From positions 1-64,000 of the forward strand of contig CAZVIH010000013.1 in assembly GCA_964627755.1 (NCBI GenBank): a stretch of DNA of 64,000 nucleotides, in the 5' to 3' direction. The stretch's first letter is position 1. Each line of letters begins with the position of its first letter. The notes under the pieces were generated by a model. It ran no database searches, was not told where the DNA came from, and worked only from the letters and a program-made list of their open reading frames with translations. Both the position numbers and the translations under genes were made by a program. This document shows, in pieces, positions 52,959 through 62,358 of this stretch. The DNA comes from B10-G9 sp964627755 (lineage in GTDB: Bacteria > Chloroflexota > Anaerolineae > Anaerolineales > UBA11858).

Positions 52959-53417
52959 TCAGGCCTTTTTCGATAAGAAAGGCATATAGAGAATGAAGCC
53001 GACGGCGATGATGATTTCTCCGGCGACCACACCAGCTGCTTGGCTGGGGCCGAAAAAGGGCAGGGCAGGCCAGGTTTGAGTGCCAAACCCAAACACATCT
53101 GCCATCGCTGAGATCAATGAAACCAGGTAACCCGTCGCTACCAGGCGCACGCCGACATCCTGAGCCAGGGATTGAATCCTGTCTGCATCCTTGTGGCAGG
53201 CTTTGAAGCTTAGAAAACCACCCAGGCACAAGATTGCCAATCCGGTAGAAAATGTTGCGGTTTGCACAAAACCTATATATAGACTGCGGTCGAGCCCGAC
53301 CATGGCAGGATTTGCGCCCAGAAGAAAGATCAAAAAACCAGCGATGGCCAATCCAAGGCCGATATATAATCGCCTTCTGAAAAATCTTCGATTAGATTTA
53401 TTGCCGTGTTTATTCAT
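52959..53417 (-). CDS. Four-helix membrane protein, unknown
   Basis: 152 residues with a basic N-terminus (RRFFRRRLYIG) and four hydrophobic segments (LGLAIAGFLIFLLGA; TGLAILCLGGFLSF; VATGYLVSLISAMADVFG; VAGEIIIAVGFILYM). No family was recognised. A TATAAT lies 12 bases before the ATG, giving a very short or no leader. It is downstream of two other minus-strand genes and its stop is immediately followed by the tRNA promoter. Confidence 0.7.
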   Translation of the reverse strand: MNKHGNKSNRRFFRRRLYIGLGLAIAGFLIFLLGANPAMVGLDRSLYIGFVQTATFSTGLAILCLGGFLSFKACHKDADRIQSLAQDVGVRLVATGYLVSLISAMADVFGFGTQTWPALPFFGPSQAAGVVAGEIIIAVGFILYMPFLSKKA

Positions 53418-53430
53418 GGTGGGATAGGGA

Positions 53431-53733
53431 TTATAACTGAAAACCCTCTTGGGCAGGGATCACTTTATAAGAGAAGTTTTCTACGAATTTTAATAGGTTT
53501 TCAAGCAGCAGCAACCATTCCTTGGAAGCCATGATAACGTTAAGCGCGGCCCGGCTTTGAGTTCTGGCAGCAACCATGATCTGGGGTTGATCTCCGAACA
53601 AGGTATACCAGGCATCTACGTGGTGAATGCCCAACCGCTTAATTTCTGGAAGGAAGTCACTGATAACAAACTCAAAGTATTCCTGTTCCAAATTGGGCAG
53701 GATATCCCAGGTCATGAGTAGTTTTACGGTCAT
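53431..53733 (-). CDS. Small conserved-looking protein, unknown
   Basis: 100 residues, soluble, starting VKLLMTWDILPNLEQEYFEFVISDFLPEIKRLG and with an alternating strand/helix pattern that could form a ferredoxin-like alpha/beta barrel of the dimeric monooxygenase type. That fold assignment is a guess. GGAG precedes the ATG. It lies 12 bases after the metallo-beta-lactamase-fold gene and is probably co-transcribed with it. Confidence 0.68.
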   Translation of the reverse strand: MTVKLLMTWDILPNLEQEYFEFVISDFLPEIKRLGIHHVDAWYTLFGDQPQIMVAARTQSRAALNVIMASKEWLLLLENLLKFVENFSYKVIPAQEGFQL

Positions 53734-53745
53734 GCAGGACTCCTT

Positions 53746-54405
53746 CTATTCGGATTCCTGGGCATATTCCAGAACGACTACGTTGGTTTCACTACTGGAT
53801 CGGCTGCTGGTAATATTGAGTTCCGGTCGGGGTTCTACTTTATCAAGTCCCATTTCCTTGATGAATTTCTCCAGGGGCTCCAGGTCCAGCTTGCACTCAT
53901 CGGTTTGGTAGAACATGGGGATGGCATAACTGGGTTCAAGAATGCGTATGGCTTCTACTGCCTTGGAGGCGGTTAAGCTTCCACCGCCGCCAACTGGTAC
54001 CAGGGCTACATGAATGTCTCCGGCAATAGACTTGACGTCAGACTGGTTTGGGACCCGGTTTAAGTTCCCCAGGTGAGCGATCTGGATACCGTTGTAATCG
54101 AAGATAAACATGATGTTCCGTAGATCATCTTCTTTGCTTTTATGATTGGTACGGATACCGGTGATAAATACTTCTCCAATTTCATATTCGCCTGGTCCGG
54201 TGATGATATGTTGATCATTCTTTCTTTTTTTTATGACCTTGGTGTGGTTGTGCCCGGGTGCATCATGACTTACAGTAACGATATCGGCGGATAAATTGAG
54301 TTCGTTATAGCCGATTTTTTTATGGTTATAGGGATCCGTGACTACAGTTGCCATTCCCCTTTCAGTCAATCGGAAACATGAATGCCCATGCCAAGTGATT
54401 TTCAT
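53746..54405 (-). CDS. Metallo-beta-lactamase-fold protein with degenerate metal motif
   Basis: 219 residues of the UPF0173/UlaG-like branch: N-terminal KITWHGHSCFRL, then GPGEYEIGEVFITGIRTNH, IQIAHLGNL and a C-terminal AIPMFYQ. The HxHxDH motif is replaced by HDAPGH (residues 47-52): the second His is Ala49 and the Asp is Gly51, so normal two-metal catalysis is doubtful. It may have lost hydrolase activity or bind metal differently (His54 follows closely). GGAGG precedes the ATG. It heads a three-gene minus-strand unit. Confidence 0.78.
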   Translation of the reverse strand: MKITWHGHSCFRLTERGMATVVTDPYNHKKIGYNELNLSADIVTVSHDAPGHNHTKVIKKRKNDQHIITGPGEYEIGEVFITGIRTNHKSKEDDLRNIMFIFDYNGIQIAHLGNLNRVPNQSDVKSIAGDIHVALVPVGGGGSLTASKAVEAIRILEPSYAIPMFYQTDECKLDLEPLEKFIKEMGLDKVEPRPELNITSSRSSSETNVVVLEYAQESE

Positions 54406-54711
54406 TAAGCCTCCTGCCGGCTTTTTTTAATGATTTTAAGTGCCTTCTGCAAAATGTGATTATACTTCAATCTGACCAAAACTCATAGCACCCAAACACC
54501 CCCAGGACCAGGCGGAATCGGAATTCCTGGACCCGAATTATCCTCTAAAAATGAATTTTTCTATCCTCTTTAGGGGTAGATTCTATTGGAATCTCATTAG
54601 TTTTTACCCCAAAAATCCAGCTTTGAACTGTTGTTGGTATAATGTGCGATATTCCTGCCAGATCTATGCTGATCTGGCTTGATTTCGAACCAGAATCAAA
54701 TCATAATAGCT
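54406..54711. other. Divergent intergenic region with the uvrA promoter
   Basis: About 306 bases. An extended -10 (TGGTATAAT, 54635-54643) serves uvrA. Immediately upstream, GAACTGTTGTTG (54625-54636) is a degenerate LexA-like box. A perfect 8-bp hairpin (54657-54664 with 54671-54678, loop TATGCT) lies in the predicted leader. No coding frame is convincing. Confidence 0.5.
54635..54643 (+). promoter_or_regulatory. Extended -10 promoter of uvrA
   Basis: TGGTATAAT matches TGn-TATAAT exactly. The predicted transcript starts near 54650, about 60 bases before the ATG at 54712. Confidence 0.65.
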
Positions 54712-57609
54712 ATGGAAAACAAGATCAAAGTTGTAGGGGCCAGAGTTCATAACCTGAAAAATATCACTGTGGAGATTCCCCGTGATAAATTTGTGGTCAT
54801 TACCGGTTTGTCTGGATCTGGAAAATCATCCCTGGCATTTGATACCATTTTTGCAGAGGGACAGAGAAGATATGTAGAATCCCTTTCCTCTTATGCCCGC
54901 CAGTTCCTGGGGCAAATGGATAAACCGGATGTGGATTATATCGAAGGTTTATCTCCTGCGGTATCGATTGATCAACGGGGCACCTCTCAAAACCCCCGTT
55001 CAACTGTGGGTACAGTAACAGAGATCTATGATTATCTGCGTTTGCTGTACGCCCGGGCTGGAATTCCCCACTGCCCGGAATGCGGCCGGGAAGTGACCAC
55101 TCAATCAGCCCAGGAAATTGTTGATCATATTGAAACCCTTCCCGAAGGCACCAAATTTAATATCCTTGCTCCTGTGATCCGCGGCCGGAAAGGGGAACAC
55201 CAGGGCATCCTGGACGAGATCCAGAAATCGGGTTTTGTGCGGGCCAGAATTAACGGTGAGATCCGCCGTTTGGAAGAGGATATCACCCTGGAACGCTACC
55301 AGCAGCATACAATAGAGGCAGTGGTTGACCGGCTGGTGATCAAGAAACCCGAATCCGAAGAGGATCTGAATAATTTCCGCTCCCGACTGACCGATTCTGT
55401 AGAAACTGCCCTGAAATACGGGGACGGCTACCTGACGATCTTTGATGTGACCGATCCAGAGAACCCCGTCAATACAAATTATTCCGAACATTTGGCTTGC
55501 CCCGTTTGTGATATCAGCTTCCCGGAAATTGAACCCAGAACTTTTTCATTTAACACTCCCCATGGCGCTTGTCCAACCTGCGAAGGGATTGGAACCAAAC
55601 TTGAAGTGGATGTCAATTTGCTGGTTCCGGATAAAACTCTCTCGATTAACGAAGGAGCAATTGACGCCCAGGAATGGGGTGGTCCCAAGGCCCAGGGAGG
55701 GTATTACTGGCGCGCTCTGGTCGGCGCAGCTGACCTTAATAAAATCGATCTTGATATCCCCTACAAAAGACTTACCACTGATCAGGAACAGGTTATCCTT
55801 TATGGGACCCAGGGGGATGAAGTTCCGATGACCTATACGGATAAGGAAGGGCGGGAGTACGAGTTTTTCCGGGCCTTTGAGGGTGTGATTACTAACCTTG
55901 AACGTCGGTTCAAAGAAACCCAATCGGAATATATGCGGTCACGGATCATGGGGTATATGAATGATAATCCCTGCCCTTCATGCCACGGCGCCCGTTTGCG
56001 TCCGGAAGCTTTGGCAGTGACCATAAATGACATCAACATCGTTGAGATTTCCACCTGGCCAATTCAGAAAGCGCTGGAGTGGATCAATTTCCTAAACAGC
56101 AAGGATTCTCCTCTCTCGGAACGCCAGCAGATCATTGCTGACCGGGTCCTGCGCGAGCTGACAGAACGCCTGGGATTCCTGGTAGATGTAGGATTGGATT
56201 ACCTGAGCCTGAACCGGAATGCGGGAACACTATCCGGTGGCGAAGCCCAACGCATCCGCCTCGCAACCCAGATCGGTTCCCACCTGATGGGTGTATTATA
56301 TGTGCTCGATGAACCGTCCATTGGACTGCACCCCCGTGATAATGGACGGCTGCTGCGGACCCTGGAAGGTCTGCGAGATCTGGGCAACACAGTCATGGTA
56401 GTGGAACACGATGCAGAAACCATTGAAACCGCGGACTGGGTCCTCGATCTAGGACCCGGCGCAGGAGAACAAGGCGGAGAGGTAGTTGTAGCGGGAACTT
56501 ATAAGGATATTCTGGCCCATCCAACATCCTTGACTGGTGCTTACCTTTCTGGACGAAAGAAGGTACCTGTCCCGGAGGTACGGCGGAAAGGATCAGGAAA
56601 ATCAATTCAGATCCTGGGAGCCCGGGAACACAACCTCAAGAATATTGACGTCACAATCCCTCTGGGACAGCTGGTTTGCATCACTGGAGTTTCCGGTTCC
56701 GGTAAATCAACCCTGATGATTGAAATCCTTTATAAAGCGCTGGCGCGAGAATTAAATCGGGCCAAGACCAAACCTGGCGATCACGATGCCATCAAGGGTA
56801 TTGAAAATATCGACAAGATCGTCAACATTGACCAATCCCCGATCGGGAGAACACCGCGCTCAAACCCGGGGACTTATACGAAATTATTTGACCATATTCG
56901 AGATTTGTTTGCGGATCTTCCGGAGAGCAAGATCCGGGGTTATGACAAAGGCAGATTCTCATTTAATGTTAAGGGCGGCCGCTGTGAGGCTTGCCGGGGA
57001 CATGGGCAGCTGGAGATCGAAATGCAATTCCTGCCAGATGTTTATGTACCCTGTGATGTTTGCCATGGAAAGCGCTATAACAGGGAAACTCTCCAGGTAC
57101 GGTTTAAAGGGAAATATAACATTGCTGATGTGCTGGAGATGACCATTGACAAGGCCATGGAAGTCTTTGAGGCTTTCCCGGCTATGATGAGTAAACTTTT
57201 AACCCTCCAGGATGTGGGGTTGGGTTATATTCGCATTGGCCAGGCTTCAACAACTCTATCCGGGGGAGAAGCCCAACGCATAAAATTATCCCGGGAGCTT
57301 TCCAAACGTTCCACCGGATCCACTTTATATGTCCTGGATGAGCCATCGGTTGGTTTGCACGCTGCCGATGTGCATAAGTTGATCGAAGTGCTGCAGCGAT
57401 TGGTGGACGAAGGCAATACGGTCTTGATCATTGAACACAATCTGGATATCGTCAAAGTTGCTGACTATATTATTGACCTGGGTCCGGAAGGCGGGGATGC
57501 GGGTGGTGAAGTGATCGCTGCCGGCCAACCCAGCGAGATCTGCAGTTCACCCCAATCTTATACAGGTGAATACCTGAAATCTTATATTAAAGCAAATCAC
57601 TCAAGTTAG
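54712..57609 (+). CDS. uvrA: Excinuclease ABC subunit A
   Basis: About 965 residues, damage recognition ATPase of nucleotide excision repair. Two ABC modules are present, with Walker A GLSGSGKSS and GVSGSGKST and two LSGGEAQRI signatures. Zinc-module Cys pairs include CPVC...CPTC and CEAC...CDVC. The start MENKIKVVGARVHNLKN is typical of UvrA, so the ATG at 54712 is preferred over an in-frame TTG at 54679. No ribosome site is obvious. Regulation by a weak LexA-like box is possible. No uvrB or uvrC in the window. Confidence 0.97.
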   Translation: MENKIKVVGARVHNLKNITVEIPRDKFVVITGLSGSGKSSLAFDTIFAEGQRRYVESLSSYARQFLGQMDKPDVDYIEGLSPAVSIDQRGTSQNPRSTVGTVTEIYDYLRLLYARAGIPHCPECGREVTTQSAQEIVDHIETLPEGTKFNILAPVIRGRKGEHQGILDEIQKSGFVRARINGEIRRLEEDITLERYQQHTIEAVVDRLVIKKPESEEDLNNFRSRLTDSVETALKYGDGYLTIFDVTDPENPVNTNYSEHLACPVCDISFPEIEPRTFSFNTPHGACPTCEGIGTKLEVDVNLLVPDKTLSINEGAIDAQEWGGPKAQGGYYWRALVGAADLNKIDLDIPYKRLTTDQEQVILYGTQGDEVPMTYTDKEGREYEFFRAFEGVITNLERRFKETQSEYMRSRIMGYMNDNPCPSCHGARLRPEALAVTINDINIVEISTWPIQKALEWINFLNSKDSPLSERQQIIADRVLRELTERLGFLVDVGLDYLSLNRNAGTLSGGEAQRIRLATQIGSHLMGVLYVLDEPSIGLHPRDNGRLLRTLEGLRDLGNTVMVVEHDAETIETADWVLDLGPGAGEQGGEVVVAGTYKDILAHPTSLTGAYLSGRKKVPVPEVRRKGSGKSIQILGAREHNLKNIDVTIPLGQLVCITGVSGSGKSTLMIEILYKALARELNRAKTKPGDHDAIKGIENIDKIVNIDQSPIGRTPRSNPGTYTKLFDHIRDLFADLPESKIRGYDKGRFSFNVKGGRCEACRGHGQLEIEMQFLPDVYVPCDVCHGKRYNRETLQVRFKGKYNIADVLEMTIDKAMEVFEAFPAMMSKLLTLQDVGLGYIRIGQASTTLSGGEAQRIKLSRELSKRSTGSTLYVLDEPSVGLHAADVHKLIEVLQRLVDEGNTVLIIEHNLDIVKVADYIIDLGPEGGDAGGEVIAAGQPSEICSSPQSYTGEYLKSYIKANHSS

Positions 57610-57706
57610 GCAAAATATACGGGGTGCTCAGAGCAACCGGTATATTTATATAAATCAAAATAATTTTTGTTTGATTACTATAGATATACCAGTGATAATT
57701 CTGCTG

Positions 57707-59812
57707 TTATTCTATCCGGACCCGAACATCCACTGCGGCAGCGCCTTTCCCGGCTGGGAAAATACGCAGGGGATTGATCTCGATTTCTGCGAATTGGGGA
57801 AAATCATAAGCAAGCTGAGCCAGGCGGATCATCACATCCCGCAACGTTTTAATATCAGCAGGCGGGATATTCCTGTACCCTTTCAGTTTGCGTCCGGCCC
57901 AGGTTGTCTCAAGCATGGTATCGATTTCCAGCTCAGTTAATGGCGCCAGGCCGAAGGATAGATCTTTTAATCCTTCAACTTCTGTACCCCCTGAACCAAA
58001 CATCACTATTGGGCCAAATTGGGGATCCTGGACAACACCCAGGATCACTTCCTGACCCAGGGGAACCATTTCCTGGACATATACTCCGGTGATTCGGGCA
58101 TCAGGCAGGGCTGCCTTCGCCTGGTTGGTGATAGTCTGGTAACCGCCCCTGACAGATTTTTCATCCGCCAGATTCAGCAAAACCCCACCCACGTCTGTTT
58201 TATGGCTGATATCAGGAGAGGCGATCTTAAGAACAACTGGCATTCCAATTTCAGCGGCCAGGGCAGCAGCCTCTTCCTCGTCCTTTGCCAGAGTCATTTT
58301 TGCTGTGGGAATTCCGTAAGCTTCCATTATCCGGGCGATCACTGGTCCGGTAAGGTGGTGATCCCGGTTATTATCTTTGATCAGTTCCTGGACCAGATCT
58401 GTCTGGATATCCTCGCGAGTGACAGGTTCAGCAGAAGCATATTCGAGCAGTTTGACCCTTGTTACCAGGGCGGCTAGCGCGGCTGCCCCGCGTTCCGGAA
58501 AACGATATTCCGGTATCCGGGCGGCTCGCAGGTGTTCCACCGCTTCCTGGATAAGTCGATCTCCCATGACTATAACTACCACTGGCTTATGGGCTTGGTG
58601 AATGATGGGGATCAAAGCTTTGGCAACAGCACCTGCTGAGTGCATGGGCGGTGTGGGATAGATCACCATTACGCTATCTGTTCCAGGGTCAGCCAGCAGA
58701 ACTCTCAAACATTCCGCAAATTGGATAGGACCCGCAGAAGCCAGCATATCCACTGGATTATGTATACTGGCAGCCGGAGGAAGTATTTTCTCCAGACCGG
58801 AGATGGTTTCCGAGCTGAAATTTGCCATTTCCAACCCTCTGATTTCAAGGGCATCGGCAGCGGTCACACCAGGACCGCCGGCATTTGTAAGTACAGCTAC
58901 ACGATTGCCTTCCGGAAGAGGACACCAGGCCAGAGCCCTGGCCTGGTCGAACATCTCCTCACTGGTCTCTGCCCGCAGCACACCCGCCCGGCGGAAGACA
59001 GCGTTATAGGCGCTTTCTTCGCCGGATAAAGCGCCGGTATGGGAGGCAGCTGCCCTATGACCGGCCGCGAACCTCCCGACTTTGAGGGCAATAATCGGCG
59101 TTTTTGGGACAACAGCACGGGCTTCATGAACAAACCGCCGGCCAGATTTGATCCCTTCTAGATAGAGGGCTATCACATCGGTGTGACCATCAGCTGCTGT
59201 AGGAGCCAATAAATCAGTTTCTGTAACATCGGCTTGGTTTCCCAGACTGATCAATTTGGAAATACCATAACCTTGACCGCGGGCCCAATCAATAGCAGCT
59301 GCGCAGATAGCGCCCGAATGGGATAGAAATGCCACATCTCCAGGATTAGGACCTGGAGGAGGGAGAAAGGTAGTGTCCAGCGGTAAGTGTGTATCCAGCA
59401 AACCGATACAGTTCGGGCCAAGCAGTCGGATGCCCTCTTCTTTGGCGGTCTGGAGCATTTCCTGTTCTAGCGCCAGCCCTTCAGCCCCAATCTCCCTGAA
59501 ACCCCCAGCGCCAATAATGGCTGCTTTGATGCCGCGTTTTCCGCATTCTCGCAGGGTCGGGATGACGTATTTGGAAGGGATCAGGACCGCAGCCAAGTCT
59601 ACTGGATCTGGCACATCCAAAACTGATTTATAAATAGTCCTTCCAAGCAATGAGCCGCCTTTCAGGTTCACAAAATGAATAGCGCCTTTGTAACCGCTTC
59701 TATTCAGATTGGTTGCCAGAAGGTAGCCCAACTTGGTTGGATCTTGGGAGGCGCCAATCACTACAACGCCCTTAGGATCAAAAAAGGAGGTCAGAGAGGT
59801 TGAGTCTGTCAT
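57707..59812 (-). CDS. ADP-forming acyl-CoA synthetase (acetate-CoA ligase), fused alpha-beta
   Basis: 701 residues that convert acetyl-CoA (or another acyl-CoA), ADP and phosphate to the acid, CoA and ATP, or the reverse. The CoA-binding Rossmann domain (VVVIGASQDPTKLGYL), succinyl-CoA ligase-like middle with FLSHSGAICAAAIDWA, and the phospho-histidine region AASHTGALSGEES form the alpha part. The C-terminal ATP-grasp beta part has MPVVLKIASPDISHKTDVGGV and FAEIEINPLRIF. Fusion of both parts is usual in bacteria. The ATG lies 7 bases after TACAAT, suggesting a leaderless message. Confidence 0.93.
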   Translation of the reverse strand: MTDSTSLTSFFDPKGVVVIGASQDPTKLGYLLATNLNRSGYKGAIHFVNLKGGSLLGRTIYKSVLDVPDPVDLAAVLIPSKYVIPTLRECGKRGIKAAIIGAGGFREIGAEGLALEQEMLQTAKEEGIRLLGPNCIGLLDTHLPLDTTFLPPPGPNPGDVAFLSHSGAICAAAIDWARGQGYGISKLISLGNQADVTETDLLAPTAADGHTDVIALYLEGIKSGRRFVHEARAVVPKTPIIALKVGRFAAGHRAAASHTGALSGEESAYNAVFRRAGVLRAETSEEMFDQARALAWCPLPEGNRVAVLTNAGGPGVTAADALEIRGLEMANFSSETISGLEKILPPAASIHNPVDMLASAGPIQFAECLRVLLADPGTDSVMVIYPTPPMHSAGAVAKALIPIIHQAHKPVVVIVMGDRLIQEAVEHLRAARIPEYRFPERGAAALAALVTRVKLLEYASAEPVTREDIQTDLVQELIKDNNRDHHLTGPVIARIMEAYGIPTAKMTLAKDEEEAAALAAEIGMPVVLKIASPDISHKTDVGGVLLNLADEKSVRGGYQTITNQAKAALPDARITGVYVQEMVPLGQEVILGVVQDPQFGPIVMFGSGGTEVEGLKDLSFGLAPLTELEIDTMLETTWAGRKLKGYRNIPPADIKTLRDVMIRLAQLAYDFPQFAEIEINPLRIFPAGKGAAAVDVRVRIE

Positions 59813-59819
59813 AGTACAG

Positions 59820-59848
59820 ATTGTAACCTATAGAAATCCCCCGGTTAA
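59820..59848 (-). promoter_or_regulatory. Promoter of the ADP-forming acyl-CoA synthetase gene
   Basis: On the minus strand TTAACC (59843-59848), a 17-base spacer and TACAAT (59820-59825), the latter 7 bases before the ATG. The -35 lies inside the inverted repeat at 59836-59859. Confidence 0.6.
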
Positions 59849-59859
59849 ATCCGGGGGAT
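59836..59859 (-). terminator. Hairpin after the GH3/HD-GYP operon
   Basis: ATCCCCCGG (59836-59844) pairs perfectly with CCGGGGGAT (59851-59859) across a 6-base loop. On the minus strand it follows the HD-GYP gene by 38 bases and is succeeded by TTCTAT, a weak T run. It overlaps the -35 of the next gene, so an operator role is also possible. Confidence 0.55.
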
Positions 59860-59897
59860 AAATTTAGTTTGAATTTGGTTGAAAAAGGTCGGGTTGT

Positions 59898-62357
59898 TTA
59901 TTCAGTGATAGTTTTACAAAAGACATCAACAATTTTAGGGTCAAACTGGGTTCCGCTAGATCGGCGCAGTTCGGCAATGGCTTCTTCATGGGTATGCGCT
60001 TCGGTGTATACGCGTTTATCCCTGATGGCTACGTATGCATCCACTACAGCAAGGATCCGGGAACCAAGCGGTATATCATTCCCGGCTAATCCGAATGGAT
60101 AACCAGTACCATCAAATTTTTCATGATGGGCCTGAATGATAGGTGAAACAGGGGCCAGGTATTTTATGGGGGCAACAATTTGAGCCCCGATGACAGGATG
60201 CTCTTTCATGACGACCCATTCTTTTTTAGTGAGCGGTCCCTTTTTATTCAGAATATGATCAGGGACGCCAATTTTGCCGATATCGTGTAAAATTCCAGCC
60301 CAATGTAGGATTTCAACATCCTGGGGAGTGAGTCCCATTTCTATTCCAATCCGGGATGCCATATCAGCCATTCTCTGGCTGTGGTCGCCGGTGTAACTGT
60401 CCCGGGCATCCATGGCGTTAGCGAGTGAGATAACAGTTTGCAGGAAGTTTTCCTCCAATTTATTATGCAACATCGCTCGTTGAATGGAACTTGAGGCATA
60501 GTCTGCTATAGCATTAATCAATCTGAGTTGAGATGGTGTAAATGGAGATGCTTCACTACTATGGAATTCTCCAAGAATGAGGAGACCAATCTTGCCATCA
60601 GCACCTATTAACGGGCAAATACATAAAGTCCTGGCAAAATTAATAAATAAGGCTTGTTTTTCCTCATCTCGCCAGTCTGGCTCGTTAATATCTAATACAA
60701 CAATATTTTCATCATCAAGTACCGTATCATAGAAATATTCAGCGACTATTGGTTCAACCCTTCCATATCGTAGTGGATCCGCAAGATTTTTAATTGGATA
60801 TATTGCCCGACAATAATAATCTCCGTTTTCCTCTTTTATTAATATCCTGGAATATGTAACCTGAACATTTTCAACAACATGTTTGGTAACTATGTTTAAT
60901 AAGGTATCCAGATCATCTGTACCAACAAGCTGATTGGACAGGTTGTATAGTGTATCGATTTCTTTTCGTCTGCTCTGTTCTGCAGTATAAAGACGAGCGT
61001 TTTCAATTGCAGCAGCCGTTTGATTTGCGACCGTTGAGAGGGTTATTATTTCTTCAGGGTTGTACGGTTGTTCAGAGCGTTTGAGCCCCAAAATAAATAT
61101 TCCAACTAATTGAGATTGCACTTTGATGGGAATGAATAATTCTGCTTCCATGTCAATCAAGAGTTGTCTTTCGCTTTTCCAGAGAGATTGAAATTGGGGA
61201 AGGAGTTCCATATCTTGTCTGGTGAGGGGATGATTTTGATTGAAAAACCAAAGAACCAGGGGGTGACCTTGCCTGAATGATTGGTTTCCAAGATCATCTA
61301 ATCCGATCTGTGTTGTCAGTTGGAATACTCCGGTATCTTCATCCCTGAAAAAAAAGGCAGCCCTGGGAAGGTGTAAGGTGGTCCCGACTTCAGATAAAAT
61401 CATGTTCGTGATTTTATAAAGATCCAACGTAGATGTAGCCTGACTGCTTAATGTCTGAAGCATGATCCGGGAATCATATTTTTCCCGAAAGAACATTCTG
61501 TCTATCCGGGATTGAGCTTGAAAGCGGAGGGGTTCAACTACCAGAGCTGATAAAACAGCGACCAAAAGAGATAAGATAAAAATCTCTGATCCAGTGTAGA
61601 AATCAAGGATCCTGATAGCCAGTGTAATGACCAGGAAATAAGTGGCACCAATAAGAATTGTGGGTATTGAGTAAAGCAAGCCTTGACGTATGACAACGCG
61701 GATATCCAGCAGCTGGTACCTTAAGATTGCGTAAACAATTATTAGGGCAGTTACCGTATTGGCTACGATGTCAACTGGATATCCCCCAAGGGGGGGGTAA
61801 ATTATATTGATACTGGAGCCGATAATCATCACCATGATACCCAGGATCAGGTAAATTAGGCGGTTTTGCTGGATTGGATCGCTGGTTTTTTGACGGGTGC
61901 GGATGAGGGTGATCAGGCTGATTACAATAATGATAGTTGATGGTGCGGCGAGAATTGCCCATGTTGCGGCGAGAGAATAGATAATATACCCTTCAATTAC
62001 TGAGACAGACTCAGTGAAGAGGTTTGTAAATAGTGTGAGTCCTATCACAATCACAATAAGGATAAGAGCCAGAGTGCCCCACCAGTTTTTTACCTTGATT
62101 GTAGCCCTGGCGAATATGTAAATGCTCAAACTGGCAAAAAATCCGGCGCTGGTCATCATACGGAACCAGAATAAAGCCCTGGTTTGATCTGTATATAACA
62201 AGAATGCAGCAAATGACCAGAGGGCCATAGCCAGCAGGTACCACCGGAAACCATGCTTTATCTCAGTCTGGGGTTTTGAGACAGCAACAACAATATACAG
62301 ACCTGTATACAACAGGAAAGCCGCGCCAGAAATAACTGTAACAATAGTCAGAACCAT
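59898..62357 (-). CDS. Membrane sensor phosphodiesterase: multi-TM, GAF-GAF-HD-GYP
   Basis: 819 residues. About eight transmembrane helices (1-280) resemble the 7TM-type input of histidine kinases, ending in RIDRMFFREKYDSR. Two GAF domains follow at about 300-465 and 475-630, then an HD-GYP domain at about 635-815 with MDARDSYTGDHSQRM, ILHDIGKIGVPD and HHEKFDGTGYPFG. It should hydrolyse cyclic-di-GMP in response to a membrane or small-molecule signal. The start lies one base after the stop of the GH3-like gene, so translation is probably coupled. The flanking sequence looks more A+T-rich than the rest of the window. Confidence 0.9.
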   Translation of the reverse strand: MVLTIVTVISGAAFLLYTGLYIVVAVSKPQTEIKHGFRWYLLAMALWSFAAFLLYTDQTRALFWFRMMTSAGFFASLSIYIFARATIKVKNWWGTLALILIVIVIGLTLFTNLFTESVSVIEGYIIYSLAATWAILAAPSTIIIVISLITLIRTRQKTSDPIQQNRLIYLILGIMVMIIGSSINIIYPPLGGYPVDIVANTVTALIIVYAILRYQLLDIRVVIRQGLLYSIPTILIGATYFLVITLAIRILDFYTGSEIFILSLLVAVLSALVVEPLRFQAQSRIDRMFFREKYDSRIMLQTLSSQATSTLDLYKITNMILSEVGTTLHLPRAAFFFRDEDTGVFQLTTQIGLDDLGNQSFRQGHPLVLWFFNQNHPLTRQDMELLPQFQSLWKSERQLLIDMEAELFIPIKVQSQLVGIFILGLKRSEQPYNPEEIITLSTVANQTAAAIENARLYTAEQSRRKEIDTLYNLSNQLVGTDDLDTLLNIVTKHVVENVQVTYSRILIKEENGDYYCRAIYPIKNLADPLRYGRVEPIVAEYFYDTVLDDENIVVLDINEPDWRDEEKQALFINFARTLCICPLIGADGKIGLLILGEFHSSEASPFTPSQLRLINAIADYASSSIQRAMLHNKLEENFLQTVISLANAMDARDSYTGDHSQRMADMASRIGIEMGLTPQDVEILHWAGILHDIGKIGVPDHILNKKGPLTKKEWVVMKEHPVIGAQIVAPIKYLAPVSPIIQAHHEKFDGTGYPFGLAGNDIPLGSRILAVVDAYVAIRDKRVYTEAHTHEEAIAELRRSSGTQFDPKIVDVFCKTITE

Positions 62358-62358
62358 A

